Part shown: piece after piece, positions 48,955 to 57,943 of the stretch
Numbering within the stretch: the first letter of the stretch is position 1
Layout of the letters: each line of letters starts with the position of its first letter
NCBI GenBank assembly: GCA_019459325.1
Contig: JAIBFA010000026.1
Span: 1-64,000 of the forward strand
DNA length: 64,000 nucleotides
Reading direction: 5' to 3'
From: Thiobacillus sp.
GTDB taxonomy: Bacteria > Pseudomonadota > Gammaproteobacteria > Burkholderiales > Thiobacillaceae
Notes under the pieces: generated by a model
Database searches by the model: none
The model's input: the letters and a program-made list of their open reading frames with translations, nothing else
What the model was told of the DNA's origin: nothing
Translations under genes and position numbers: made by a program

Positions 48955-50265
48955 TCAATCGATCGGACGCAGCTCGACGTAGGCCGAATCGCGAATCTGC
49001 CGCACCCAGTCCTGGAAGGCTTCTTCTGCCTTGCGCTCGCGGATGGCCTGGCGCGCCATCAGTTTTTGCCGTTCCTGTGTGACATCCTGCTCGCGGCGTT
49101 CCAGCACCTGGATCAGGTGCAAGCCGAAGGGCGACTGGATGGGGGCGCTGACCTCGCCGGGCTGCAGGGCGTTCATCGCCTTCTCGAAGTCGGGCACGGT
49201 GTCGCCGGGGTTGATCCAGCCGAGGTCGCCGCCCTTGGAAGCGCTGGCATCCTCGGAGTGCAGGCGTGCGAGCTCGTCGAATTTCACCCCGTTGTCGATA
49301 CGCTCTTTCAGCTGCAGCAGGCGATTGCGGGCGTCGGACTCCGAGGTGAGTTCGTTGGTCTTGATAAGGATGTGACGTGCGTGCGTCTGGGTCACGCTGA
49401 GGGTGGCGTCGAGCCCGCGTTTGTCGTTGAGCTTGAGAATATGGAAGCCGTTGCTGCTTTTCAGCAAGGGGCTGACCTGGCCGGGCTGCAGCGGTTTCAA
49501 GGCCTCTGCGAACAGCGTCGGCAACTTGCCGCTCGCGCGCCAGCCGAAGGCGCCGCCCTGCATGGCGTTGGGGGCGTCGGAATGGCTGGCGGACAGTTGG
49601 GCGAAATCAGCCCCCGTTGTGAGCTGGGCGAGGATGTCCTCGGCGCGCGCGCGACGTGCCTGGATCAGCTCGGGCGAGGCGTTTTCCGGTACGGTGACGA
49701 GAATGTGGGCGAAGTTGTACTCCGTCTCCACGCCCTGCTGCACCTGCGTTTGCAGGTAACCCTCGATTTCGGCATCGCTGACGGAAATGCGGTTGTCGAC
49801 GTCGCGCTCGCGGGCGCGGGCAATCAGGAGTTCATTGCGGATGGTGATGCGCATGCTGTCCATGCTTTGACCGGTCTTCTCGAGTGCATCCGCAAGGCCG
49901 GCCATGTCGATCTTGTTTTGTGCGGCAATGCGTTGCAGCGCACGTTCGACCTGCGCCGGGTCGACCCGCACGCCGGTGGTGCGTGCATGCTGCTGCAGCG
50001 CCAGTTCGGTGATCATGCGTTCGAGCAGCTGCTTTTCCAGCACCTCGCGCGGGGGGAGCGGAGTGTTCTGTCGCGACAGGTTCTGCACCACTTCCTGATA
50101 GCGCTTGGCAAGCTCCTGGCGCGTAATGATTTCATCGTTGACGATGGCGACGATATGGTCGAGCGGCTGCACAGCGGCGTGCGCCGGCAACAGGGTCGAT
50201 GCGGCAATCAGCAGCGCCAGCATCCAATGAGGACGGCGCCATTCAGGGCGTTTGAAAAATGTCAT
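48955..50265 (-). CDS. surA: Periplasmic chaperone/peptidyl-prolyl isomerase SurA
   Basis: Chaperone delivering outer-membrane proteins to Bam. 436 residues: signal peptide ending PAHA (cleavage near residue 30), N-terminal SurA domain with DHIVAIVNDEIITRQEL, then two parvulin domains (about 175-275 and 285-390; FAQLSASHSDAPNAMQGGAFGW and FDELARLHSEDASASKGGDLGW). The start at 50265 overlaps the end of lptD by 23 bases; an in-frame start 24 bases earlier would lengthen the n-region. Confidence 0.94.
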   Translation of the reverse strand: MTFFKRPEWRRPHWMLALLIAASTLLPAHAAVQPLDHIVAIVNDEIITRQELAKRYQEVVQNLSRQNTPLPPREVLEKQLLERMITELALQQHARTTGVRVDPAQVERALQRIAAQNKIDMAGLADALEKTGQSMDSMRITIRNELLIARARERDVDNRISVSDAEIEGYLQTQVQQGVETEYNFAHILVTVPENASPELIQARRARAEDILAQLTTGADFAQLSASHSDAPNAMQGGAFGWRASGKLPTLFAEALKPLQPGQVSPLLKSSNGFHILKLNDKRGLDATLSVTQTHARHILIKTNELTSESDARNRLLQLKERIDNGVKFDELARLHSEDASASKGGDLGWINPGDTVPDFEKAMNALQPGEVSAPIQSPFGLHLIQVLERREQDVTQERQKLMARQAIRERKAEEAFQDWVRQIRDSAYVELRPID

Positions 50266-52486
50266 TGCTAGGCCTGTATCCGGGAACACTATGTTTCAAA
50301 ACGTCGAGCGGATTGGAGCCGAGGCGCCCCATTCCGTTCAACTCGAGCTGGATGAAAAACGCATCGGTAGACTGGTCCTCCTTGGTTGCGAGGCGCTGGA
50401 ACACGCCGCGCAACACCCAGCATCCGCCATTGTATTCAAGTCCCGCCAGGCCTTCGACCAGTTTGTCGTCCTGGAACGAGTAGTTGTAACGAAACATGCC
50501 GTACCAGCGCTTGCCGAGCGGCCACTGCGCGGACAGATCGATTTGTTCGGTGGTCTGGTCGATGAAACGATAGCCAAAGTTCACCACGCGGCCGGGGCCG
50601 GGGCGGTAGGATGCGCCGAGATTCTGGCGGATGGTGGTGCCGTTTTGCGTATCGAATTGCCACGCGGTATCGATGCGCCAGTCGCGCGTGATCTGTCCGC
50701 TGACGGCGGCGAGCAGATCGGTGGCGTTGCTGGTGCGCGGCGCCACGCCAGGCAGCGTGACCTGCTGCGCGCTGAAGTAATAGCGCTGGCCGAGGGTGAC
50801 CTGCAGGCGCTCCAGTCCACTTTCCGATTCGACGAAGCGGCTGGTGACCGCAACCGTCAGCTGATTGGCATCGTTGACGCGGTCGCCGCCGATGAACTGG
50901 TTCTCGGTGAACATCTGCGCGTAGCTGAAATCCAGCGGCGCGGTGTCGAATACAGGGATCGCGTCCTGGTCGCGAAACGGCGCGAATACATAGTAGACGC
51001 GAGGCTCCAGCGTTTGTTCGTAATCCTGGCCAGCGAAGCGGAAGGGGCGATCGAAGGTGACGCCGCTGTCGAGGCTGAAAATCGGCACGTTGCGCGTGAT
51101 GCGCTGCTCGGCGACGCTGTCGTCCAGCGCGTAATAGCTGCTGTGCCAGCCGATTTGCGGGGTAAGGAAGCCGAACGAGTTGGTGAGCGGCAGGCGCAGC
51201 GTGGGGTAGGCCAGCACCCGGGTGCCTTCGGTCAGGGTGGGATGGGCGAAGTGGGTGGCTTCACTTTCCATCCTGAATTCCAGGCCGTTGCCAAAGGTTT
51301 GCGCCACGCCCAGACGGGCGTGCGGCAGCCGCGCATAGGGTTCGAGAATGGGCGCGGCAGTGGAGTCCTGCAGGGTCTGGAAGCTTTGCGCACGCAACTC
51401 GGCATTCCAGTTTGCGTGCTGCGTGGCCACCCAGGCTTCGCGGTTGAGGTGGCTCAGGGACGTGATGGATATCAGGTTGGACAGGTCGCGAAAATAGTCG
51501 TCGTCGGATACGCGGTTGAACAGCATGCCGGCCTGGGTGTTCGCGTTCAGGCTGTATTCGTTTCTCAGTGCGACGCTCCAGCGCGAACGGTCGGCCTCGC
51601 TGTCGTTGGGCAGGTATTCGACTCGGTTCTCGCCGCGGACGTCGTTCAGCAGGTAGCGAAATTCGCCGCCCAGTTGAACGCCTCGCTTGGACAGCAGACG
51701 GGGGTACAGCGTGGCGTCGTAATTGGGTGCGAGGTTGAGGTAGTACGGCACCAAGATGTCGAAGCCACTGCGCTCGGTGGTGCCGATGGTCGGCGCCAGC
51801 ACGCCGGTCTTACGTTCGTTGTTGAGCGAAAAGTTCATCCACGGCGTATACAGGATGGGCACGCCGAGGAAATGCAGCGAGGCGTTGCGCGCAGTGCCGA
51901 CATTGCGGGCCTTGTCGATGTCGAGGTCGCGCACCTTGAGGAACCAGTCGTCGTTGTCGACCGGGCAGGTGGTATAGGTGGCGTCCTCAAGCTTGAAATG
52001 GTTTTCGTCGATGAAGTCGATACGCTCGGCATCGCCGCGTCCGGGCTGGGCCGTCAGCCGATAAACGGGCTGGGTGAGCTCGCCGCTGTAATCGTTGATA
52101 TTGAGCCGGAGCGAATCGCCGCTCACCAGCAAAGCGGGCTGTTCCAGCCTGACCTGGCCGCGCGCCTCCACCAGGCTTGCCGAGGTGTCGTAGCGTAGCC
52201 AGTCGGCGTAGAAGTTGTGCCCGGCCTGGCGGGCCTCCACGTGGCCGCTGGCTTCGATAATGTAGGGCGCAGTCGATTCGATGCGGTCGGCGGTCACGAA
52301 CAGCGGCCCTTCCTTGCCCGCCACGGCCGAGCCGCCCAACTCGACGTCCTTTTTCAGTGCGAACCCGTCCGCGGCCGCAGTATGGACGGTCAGCAACAGC
52401 GCAACGAGCGTAAAGCCGGGCAAGGTGGACAAGCGATGTAAAATCCGGGCCAAGGTTATTTGGAATAGCGTTATTCGGAGCCGCAC
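50243..52486 (-). CDS. lptD: LPS-assembly protein LptD
   Basis: Outer-membrane barrel that with LptE inserts LPS in the outer leaflet. Signal peptide around FTLVALLLTVHTAAA, then the OstA/LptA-like jellyroll (VTADRIESTAPYIIEASGHVEARQAG and VRLEQPALLVSGDSLRLN), then the 26-strand barrel to the C-terminus. I see only two cysteines in the mature part (TTCPVDN and YNGGCWVLRG), enough for one inter-domain disulfide. The start is uncertain: GTG at 52486 or TTG at 52453, neither with a good ribosome-binding site; the divergent amgK begins at 52491. First gene of lptD-surA-pdxA-rsmA. Confidence 0.93.
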   Translation of the reverse strand: MRLRITLFQITLARILHRLSTLPGFTLVALLLTVHTAAADGFALKKDVELGGSAVAGKEGPLFVTADRIESTAPYIIEASGHVEARQAGHNFYADWLRYDTSASLVEARGQVRLEQPALLVSGDSLRLNINDYSGELTQPVYRLTAQPGRGDAERIDFIDENHFKLEDATYTTCPVDNDDWFLKVRDLDIDKARNVGTARNASLHFLGVPILYTPWMNFSLNNERKTGVLAPTIGTTERSGFDILVPYYLNLAPNYDATLYPRLLSKRGVQLGGEFRYLLNDVRGENRVEYLPNDSEADRSRWSVALRNEYSLNANTQAGMLFNRVSDDDYFRDLSNLISITSLSHLNREAWVATQHANWNAELRAQSFQTLQDSTAAPILEPYARLPHARLGVAQTFGNGLEFRMESEATHFAHPTLTEGTRVLAYPTLRLPLTNSFGFLTPQIGWHSSYYALDDSVAEQRITRNVPIFSLDSGVTFDRPFRFAGQDYEQTLEPRVYYVFAPFRDQDAIPVFDTAPLDFSYAQMFTENQFIGGDRVNDANQLTVAVTSRFVESESGLERLQVTLGQRYYFSAQQVTLPGVAPRTSNATDLLAAVSGQITRDWRIDTAWQFDTQNGTTIRQNLGASYRPGPGRVVNFGYRFIDQTTEQIDLSAQWPLGKRWYGMFRYNYSFQDDKLVEGLAGLEYNGGCWVLRGVFQRLATKEDQSTDAFFIQLELNGMGRLGSNPLDVLKHSVPGYRPSNDIFQTP

Positions 52487-52490
52487 AGCA

Positions 52491-53498
52491 GTGGAACGTT
52501 TGCAAGCATTAAAGGACTGGGCCGCCCGACAGCTGGGGGGGGAGTCGCTGGACATCGCCCCGGCGTCGGCGGACGCCAGCTTTCGCCGTTATTTTAGCGT
52601 CACTGCCAAAGGCCGCGATTATATCGTGATGGACGCGCCGCCGGCGCATGAGGATTGCCGGCCGTTTATCGCCGTCGCCCGGCTGTTCGGCGACGCCGGC
52701 GTGCATGTGCCGAAAGTGCTGGCACAGGATATAGAGCAGGGCTTCCTGCTGCTGACCGATCTGGGCAATACCACCTATCTGTCCGCCCTCGCCGAAGCAG
52801 CGTTCAATCAAGCCGTCGCGCGCGAGCTTTATCTGGCGTCGAACGACGCCCTGATCCGCATCCAGCAGGCGAGCCGCCCCGGCGTGCTGCCGGAATACGA
52901 TCGTGCGCTGCTGACCCGCGAACTGATGCTGTTCCCCGAGTGGTATGTGGCGAAGCACCTTGGCGTGACCATGACGGATGAGCAGACAGCCATTCTCAAT
53001 ACCGTATTCGAGCGCCTGCTCGTCAACAATCTGGCCCAGCCGCAGGTCTACGTGCACCGCGACTGGCATTCTCGCAATCTGATGGTGTCCGATCCCAATC
53101 CCGGCATCCTCGACTTCCAGGACGCTGTCTACGGCCCGATTACCTATGACCTCGCCTCGATCTACCGCGATGCCTACATCCAGTGGGACGAGGAGTTGCA
53201 GCTCGACTGGGTGATCCGCTACTGGGAAAAGGCGCGCGCCGCCCGCCTGCCGGTGCCCGAGGATTTCGGCGAATTCTGGCGCGACTTCGAATGGATGGGC
53301 GCACAGCGCCACATCAAGGTGCTCGGCATTTTCGCCCGGCTGTATCACCGCGACGGCAAGGATGGCTATCTCAAGGACATGCCACTGGTGATGCATTACC
53401 TGCGCAAGGTGTGCGAGCGCTATGACGAGCTGAAGCCGCTGCTGTTTTTGCTGGATGCGCTGCAGGACAAGCAGCCGCAGGTGGGGTATACATTTTGA
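52491..53498 (+). CDS. amgK: Anomeric MurNAc/GlcNAc kinase AmgK
   Basis: Phosphorylates MurNAc and GlcNAc at C1 in the peptidoglycan-recycling bypass that avoids de novo UDP-MurNAc synthesis. 335-residue aminoglycoside-phosphotransferase fold: ASFRRYFSVTAKGRDYIVMDAPP near residue 28 (nucleotide-binding Lys region is atypical as in the family), catalytic HRDWHSRNLMV near 187 and ILDFQDAVYGP (DFG-like Asp) near 205. GTG start 4 bases from the possible lptD start, so both promoters must lie inside coding sequence. Four-base overlap with murU. Confidence 0.92.
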   Translation: MERLQALKDWAARQLGGESLDIAPASADASFRRYFSVTAKGRDYIVMDAPPAHEDCRPFIAVARLFGDAGVHVPKVLAQDIEQGFLLLTDLGNTTYLSALAEAAFNQAVARELYLASNDALIRIQQASRPGVLPEYDRALLTRELMLFPEWYVAKHLGVTMTDEQTAILNTVFERLLVNNLAQPQVYVHRDWHSRNLMVSDPNPGILDFQDAVYGPITYDLASIYRDAYIQWDEELQLDWVIRYWEKARAARLPVPEDFGEFWRDFEWMGAQRHIKVLGIFARLYHRDGKDGYLKDMPLVMHYLRKVCERYDELKPLLFLLDALQDKQPQVGYTF

Positions 53499-54208
53499 GC
53501 AGCGTCACGGCGATGATCTTGGCGGCCGGACGCGGCGAGCGCATGCGCCCGCTCACCGACCGAACGCCCAAGCCCCTGCTGGCGGTCGGCGGCAAGCCGC
53601 TGATCGTCTGGCATATCGAACGCCTGCGCGCGGCGGGATTCACCCATATCGTCATCAACCACGCCCACCTCGGCCAGCAGATCGAAGCCGCGCTGGGAGA
53701 TGGCGCCGGGCTCGGTGTGGCTATCGAGTATTCGCGTGAAGTCAGTGCGCTGGAAACCGCGGGCGGCATCGCCACCGCGCTGCCGCTGATTGAAGGCGAC
53801 GTCTTTCCCGTGGTGAACGGCGACATCTACTGCGAATACGATTTCAGCCGTCTGGCCGAACCGATGGCGCGGCTCGCTGCGGGGCACGACCAGGCGCATC
53901 TGGTGCTGGTCGACAATCCGCCGCATCATCCGCAAGGCGATTTCGTGCTCGACGGCGGGCGGGTGACGAACGCCGACATGCTCCTCACTCCGCACCCAGC
54001 ACGCTTCACCTTCTCCGGCATCGGCGTCTATCACCGCGCGCTGTTCGCCCACACCCCGGCAGGCGAAAAGGCGCCGCTGGCACCGTTGCTGCGGCTGGCG
54101 ATCAATGCCAGGCGGATCAGCGGCGAACATTTCGGTGGCCGCTGGGTCGATGTGGGTACACCCGAACGTTTGCAACAACTCGACGAAAGCCTGCGCACCC
54201 ATGTTTGA
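53495..54208 (+). CDS. murU: N-acetylmuramate alpha-1-phosphate uridylyltransferase MurU
   Basis: Makes UDP-MurNAc from MurNAc-1-phosphate, following AmgK. 237-residue nucleotidyltransferase with MILAAGRGERMRPLTDRTPKPLL at the N-terminus, the metal Asp in PVVNGDIYCEYDF near residue 108 and FSGIGVYHRALF. Starts at TTG overlapping the amgK TGA. The pair makes the organism likely less sensitive to fosfomycin, as known in Pseudomonas putida; inference by homology. Confidence 0.93.
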   Translation: MSSVTAMILAAGRGERMRPLTDRTPKPLLAVGGKPLIVWHIERLRAAGFTHIVINHAHLGQQIEAALGDGAGLGVAIEYSREVSALETAGGIATALPLIEGDVFPVVNGDIYCEYDFSRLAEPMARLAAGHDQAHLVLVDNPPHHPQGDFVLDGGRVTNADMLLTPHPARFTFSGIGVYHRALFAHTPAGEKAPLAPLLRLAINARRISGEHFGGRWVDVGTPERLQQLDESLRTHV

Positions 54209-55499
54209 TGCCTCTATTCACGCCGATCGCCGCGCGCGGCTCGCCGCCGCCCTCGGCGATGGCATCGCCATCGTCGCCACCGCCCCAGAGGTGCCGCGCA
54301 ACCGCGACACCCACTATCCCTACCGGCACGACAGCTATTTCTACTGGCTGACCGGCTTCGCCGAACCCGAGGCGGTGGTGGTGCTTGTGGGGGGCGCAGA
54401 GCCGCAATCGATCCTGTTCTGCCGCGACAAGGATGAGACGCGCGAGATATGGGACGGCTTCCGCCATGGCCCGGCGGCGGCGCAGGAACAATTCGGTTTC
54501 GACGCCGCCTATTCGGTCACTGAACTCGATGCCAGATTGCCCGAGCTGATGGGAAACCGCGCGCGGCTGGCCTACGCAGTGGGGCAGGACCCGGCGTGGG
54601 ACACACGTGTGATCGGCTGGCTCAACGCGGTGCGCACGAAGACTCGGCAGGGCATTGTCGCGCCGGGCGAGATCATCGACGTGCGGCATGCGCTCGACGA
54701 GATGCGTCTCATCAAGGATGCTCACGAACTGGCCCTGATGCGCCGCGCCGCCGAGATATCCACCGGCGCGCATCGCGCCGCCATGCGCGCCACCCGGCCG
54801 GGGCGCCACGAATACGAGATCGAGGCGGAGTTGCTGTGCGCCTTCCGCAGCGGCGGCGCCGAGGCGCCGGCCTATACCTCCATCGTCGCCAGCGGCGCCA
54901 ACGCCTGCGTGCTGCACTACGTCTTCAACAACAAGCCGCTCAAGGACGGCGACCTGCTGCTGATCGACGCCGCCGCCGAGTTCGGCAGCTATGCGGCCGA
55001 CATCACCCGCACCTTTCCGGTGAACGGCCGCTTTTCCGCGGCGCAGAAGGACGCCTACGAACTGGTGCTGGCCGCGCAGGTGGAAGCCATCGCCGCGGTG
55101 CGCCCGGGCAGCCACTGGAACGCCCCGCACGAGGCGGCGGTGCGCGTGCTGACGCAGGGCATGGTCGACCTCGGCCTGCTCCACGGCGAGGTCGACGGCC
55201 TGATCGAATCGAATGCCTACAACCGCTTCTACATGCACCGCACCGGCCACTGGCTCGGCATGGACGTGCACGACGCCGGCGAATACAAGCTCGCCGGCGA
55301 GTGGCGGCCGCTGGCGACCGGGATGACGCTGACTGTCGAACCTGGCCTGTATATCCGTCCGGCGGACGACGTGCCCGAGGCCTTCTGGAACATCGGCATC
55401 CGCATCGAGGACGATGTGGTGGTGACCGAATCCGGCTGCGAAGTTCTGACCACCCCACCCAAAACCGTGGGTGAGATCGAAGCGTGGATGAACGGGTGA
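54201..55499 (+). CDS. pepP: Xaa-Pro aminopeptidase (PepP)
   Basis: Dinuclear manganese aminopeptidase P, releasing N-terminal residues before proline. 432 residues: N-terminal creatinase-like domain with NRDTHYPYRHDSYFYWLTGF, catalytic pita-bread domain with ligands in LLIDAAAEFGSYAADITRTFP (two Asp), HRTGHWLGMDVHD (His), LTVEPGLYI (Glu) and GIRIEDDVVV (Glu). Overlaps murU by 8 bases and the next gene by 16. The pepP-ubiH-ubiI order is conserved. Confidence 0.95.
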   Translation: MFDASIHADRRARLAAALGDGIAIVATAPEVPRNRDTHYPYRHDSYFYWLTGFAEPEAVVVLVGGAEPQSILFCRDKDETREIWDGFRHGPAAAQEQFGFDAAYSVTELDARLPELMGNRARLAYAVGQDPAWDTRVIGWLNAVRTKTRQGIVAPGEIIDVRHALDEMRLIKDAHELALMRRAAEISTGAHRAAMRATRPGRHEYEIEAELLCAFRSGGAEAPAYTSIVASGANACVLHYVFNNKPLKDGDLLLIDAAAEFGSYAADITRTFPVNGRFSAAQKDAYELVLAAQVEAIAAVRPGSHWNAPHEAAVRVLTQGMVDLGLLHGEVDGLIESNAYNRFYMHRTGHWLGMDVHDAGEYKLAGEWRPLATGMTLTVEPGLYIRPADDVPEAFWNIGIRIEDDVVVTESGCEVLTTPPKTVGEIEAWMNG

Positions 55500-56752
55500 G
55501 CAGCGTGCTGATCGTCGGCGCCGGCCCGGTCGGCGCGGTGTGCGCGCTGGCAATGCAGCAGCAGGGCATCGCTGCGCCTGTGCTTGAGGCGCAGCCGGCC
55601 GACGCCGGTGCCGATACGCGCACCCTGGCGCTGTCGCACGGCTCGCGCCTGATCCTCGAACGCCTCGGCGTGTGGGACCAGCTCGACGACGTTACCCCGA
55701 TCACGCGCATCCATATTTCGCAGCGCGGCGCGCTCGGCGTGGCGCGGCTGGCGGCAGAGGACGTCGCTGTGCCGGCTTTGGGTTATGTGCTGCCTTATGC
55801 TGTGCTGACTGCGGCGCTGAAACAGGCGCTGGCTGAATCCCGCGTCGACGTCGAATACGGCGTGGCGGTGGAACGCATCGAATCCGATTCCGCCTGCGCC
55901 ACTGTGCACACGGCGGATGGCCGTGCGCTGGCCGCGCCGCTGGTGGTGGTGGCCGACGGCGGTCGCGGCGACGCGGCCCCTGCGCCCAAATTCGAGCGCG
56001 ACTACGACCAGATGGCCGTGGTGTGCGAAGTGCAGACCGAGCTTCCGCATGGCAACCAGGCGTTCGAGCGCTTCACCCCGGAAGGGCCGGCGGCGTTGCT
56101 TCCGAAAGGGGACCGCTATGCGCTGGTGTGGACCGCGAGCAGTGCGGATGCCCAGCGCATTGCCGCGCTGCCGGATGATGCATTTCTCGCGGCGCTGTAC
56201 AGACACTTTGGTGGACGTCAGGGGCTGTTCCTTCAAGCCAGCCCGCGCAAGACCTTCCCGCTGAAACTCGCCTGGACCGGCAGCGAAGCGGCCGACCGCG
56301 TGGTGCGCATCGGCAACGCCGCGCAGACCCTGCACCCGGTCGCGGGGCAGGGGTTCAACATCGGCCTGCGCGATGCCTGGGAACTGGCTGCGTTATGCGG
56401 CGAAACGCCGCATAAATTAAATGAGCGCGGCGAAACGCCGCATGAATTAAACCAGCGCGGTGAAACGCCGCAAGAATTGAATCAGCGCGGTGAAACGCCG
56501 CATGAATCAATCCAGCACCGGGATGCGCCAGCGAACGAGATCGGCAGCGTGGCCATGTTGCGTGCTTATGCGCGCGGGCGGCGCGTCGACGTGCTGGGCG
56601 GCGTCGGCTTCACTGATTTTCTGGTGCGCGTGTTCTCCAATGACATCGCGCCCTTGCGTCACGCGCGCGGGCTGGGCCTGTTGGCGCTGGAAGTGCTGCC
56701 GCCGCTGAAACGTTTTGTTGCGCGGCGCATGATTTTCGGGGCCCGTGGATGA
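55484..56752 (+). CDS. UbiH/UbiF-family FAD-dependent hydroxylase with a tandem-repeat insertion
   Basis: A 422-residue class A flavin monooxygenase of ubiquinone synthesis (likely UbiH from its place after pepP). VLIVGAGPVGAVCALAMQQ (FAD loop) near residue 5, the DG motif LVVVADGGRGD near 155, and RIGNAAQTLHPVAGQGFNIGLRDAWELAALC near 285 are intact. Directly after that, four copies of a ten-residue unit GETPxELNQR (residues 306-345) interrupt the usual loop before IGSVAMLRAYARGRRVD. The insertion is in frame, so the protein is probably functional with a solvent-exposed extra loop. Four-base overlap with the next hydroxylase. GTG start. Confidence 0.9.
   Translation: MDERVSSVLIVGAGPVGAVCALAMQQQGIAAPVLEAQPADAGADTRTLALSHGSRLILERLGVWDQLDDVTPITRIHISQRGALGVARLAAEDVAVPALGYVLPYAVLTAALKQALAESRVDVEYGVAVERIESDSACATVHTADGRALAAPLVVVADGGRGDAAPAPKFERDYDQMAVVCEVQTELPHGNQAFERFTPEGPAALLPKGDRYALVWTASSADAQRIAALPDDAFLAALYRHFGGRQGLFLQASPRKTFPLKLAWTGSEAADRVVRIGNAAQTLHPVAGQGFNIGLRDAWELAALCGETPHKLNERGETPHELNQRGETPQELNQRGETPHESIQHRDAPANEIGSVAMLRAYARGRRVDVLGGVGFTDFLVRVFSNDIAPLRHARGLGLLALEVLPPLKRFVARRMIFGARG
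56401..56520 (+). repeat. Four 30-nt in-frame tandem repeats inside the UbiH-type gene
   Basis: Units at 56401-56430, 56431-56460, 56461-56490 and 56491-56520. Each carries CGAAACGCCGCA then an AT-rich half and GCGCGG. The first two form perfect GCGGCG-AAA-CGCCGC hairpins; the last two have one change (GCGGTG). 30 is a multiple of three, so the frame is kept. Confidence 0.95.
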
Positions 56753-57906
56753 GCGCCGAACGCTATCAGGTCGTCATCGTCGGCGCCGGGCTGGTGGGGG
56801 CCGCTGCCGCACTGGCGCTCGGACGGCAGGGATTGCGGGTGGCGTTGATCGAGCGCCAGCCTCCCCATGTTCCGGACGAAATCTGGGACACCCGCATCTA
56901 CGCCATCAGCCCTGCCAGCCAGCGCTTTCTCGAACATCTCGGCGCTTGGCAGCGCATGGACGCGAGCCGCATCCAGCCGGTGTTCCGCATGGACGTGGCG
57001 GGCGACGCCCGCGGCGCGATCAGGCTCGACGCCTATGAATCAGGGGTGTCGCATCTGGCCAGCATTGTCGAAAGCGGGCGCTTGCAGCATGCACTGTGGC
57101 AGGCGCTGCAGGCGGACGGCAACGCGGCGCTGCATTGCCCGGCGTCGATCGTGTCGCTTGAATACGGCGAGCCCTTTACACAGATCGGGCTGGACGACGG
57201 ATCAGTGCTCGCGGCTGAATTGGTCGTCGGTGCCGATGGCGCCGCCTCGCGCATCCGCGAATGGGCAGGCCTCGCCTCGACGGCGACGCCCTACGGCCAG
57301 AGCGGTGTGGTCGCCAATTTCGAATGCGAGCAAGCCCATCGCGGCACCGCATTCCAGTGGTTTTTCGACAGCGACATCCTGGCGTGGTTGCCTTTAACGG
57401 GGAACCGCCTGTCGATGGTCTGGTCAACCCAGTCTGTTTATGCGGACGGACTGCTTGCGCTGGACGCCGCGGCGCTGGCGGCCAAAGTGCAGGCGGCGGG
57501 CCACGACCGGCTCGGGGCCTTGCGCCTGCTCACCCCGGCGGCGGCGTTTCCGCTGCGCCTGGTCCGGGTGGATTCGGTTGTGGCGCCCGGCGTGGCACTG
57601 GTCGGCGACGCGGCACATGGCGTGCATCCGCTGGCGGGGCAGGGCGTGAACCTCGGCTTCGGCGATGCCGAAGCGCTGGTCGGCGTGCTGGCGCAGCATC
57701 GCCAAGCGTATTGCGGTGATGTGCGTGTGTTACAACGCTACGCCCGCGCCCGCGCTGAGCCGGTTCGTCGCATGCAGGCGATGACCCACGGCCTGCATCA
57801 TCTGTTTTCCGATGAGCGCGCCGCCTGGCTGCGCAATACCGGGATGGGTCTCGTCGATCATTTGCCGCCGTTGAAGGCGGCACTGGTCCGTGGGGCCATG
57901 TCCTGA
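56749..57906 (+). CDS. UbiH/UbiF/VisC-family FAD-dependent hydroxylase (UbiI-like)
   Basis: A second flavin hydroxylase of ubiquinone synthesis, 385 residues. FAD loop VVIVGAGLVGAAAALALG near residue 9, EIWDTRIYAISPASQRFLE typical of this family, LVVGADGAASRIREW, and VALVGDAAHGVHPLAGQGVNLGFGDAEALV. No repeat insertion here, which is a useful contrast with the preceding paralogue. Starts in an ATGA overlap. Which ring position it hydroxylates cannot be read from sequence. Confidence 0.92.
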   Translation: MSAERYQVVIVGAGLVGAAAALALGRQGLRVALIERQPPHVPDEIWDTRIYAISPASQRFLEHLGAWQRMDASRIQPVFRMDVAGDARGAIRLDAYESGVSHLASIVESGRLQHALWQALQADGNAALHCPASIVSLEYGEPFTQIGLDDGSVLAAELVVGADGAASRIREWAGLASTATPYGQSGVVANFECEQAHRGTAFQWFFDSDILAWLPLTGNRLSMVWSTQSVYADGLLALDAAALAAKVQAAGHDRLGALRLLTPAAAFPLRLVRVDSVVAPGVALVGDAAHGVHPLAGQGVNLGFGDAEALVGVLAQHRQAYCGDVRVLQRYARARAEPVRRMQAMTHGLHHLFSDERAAWLRNTGMGLVDHLPPLKAALVRGAMS

Positions 57907-57943
57907 TCCTTTTTTATTTTTTATTGTTTTTTCCGGAGTCCCC

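Noticed and set aside
56401-56520. CRISPR-like array of 30-nt repeats
   Set aside because: The units are contiguous with no unique spacers and are translated in frame within a hydroxylase gene.
57907-57943. T-rich run before the DsbC-like gene as an intrinsic terminator
   Set aside because: No convincing stem precedes the T-run.
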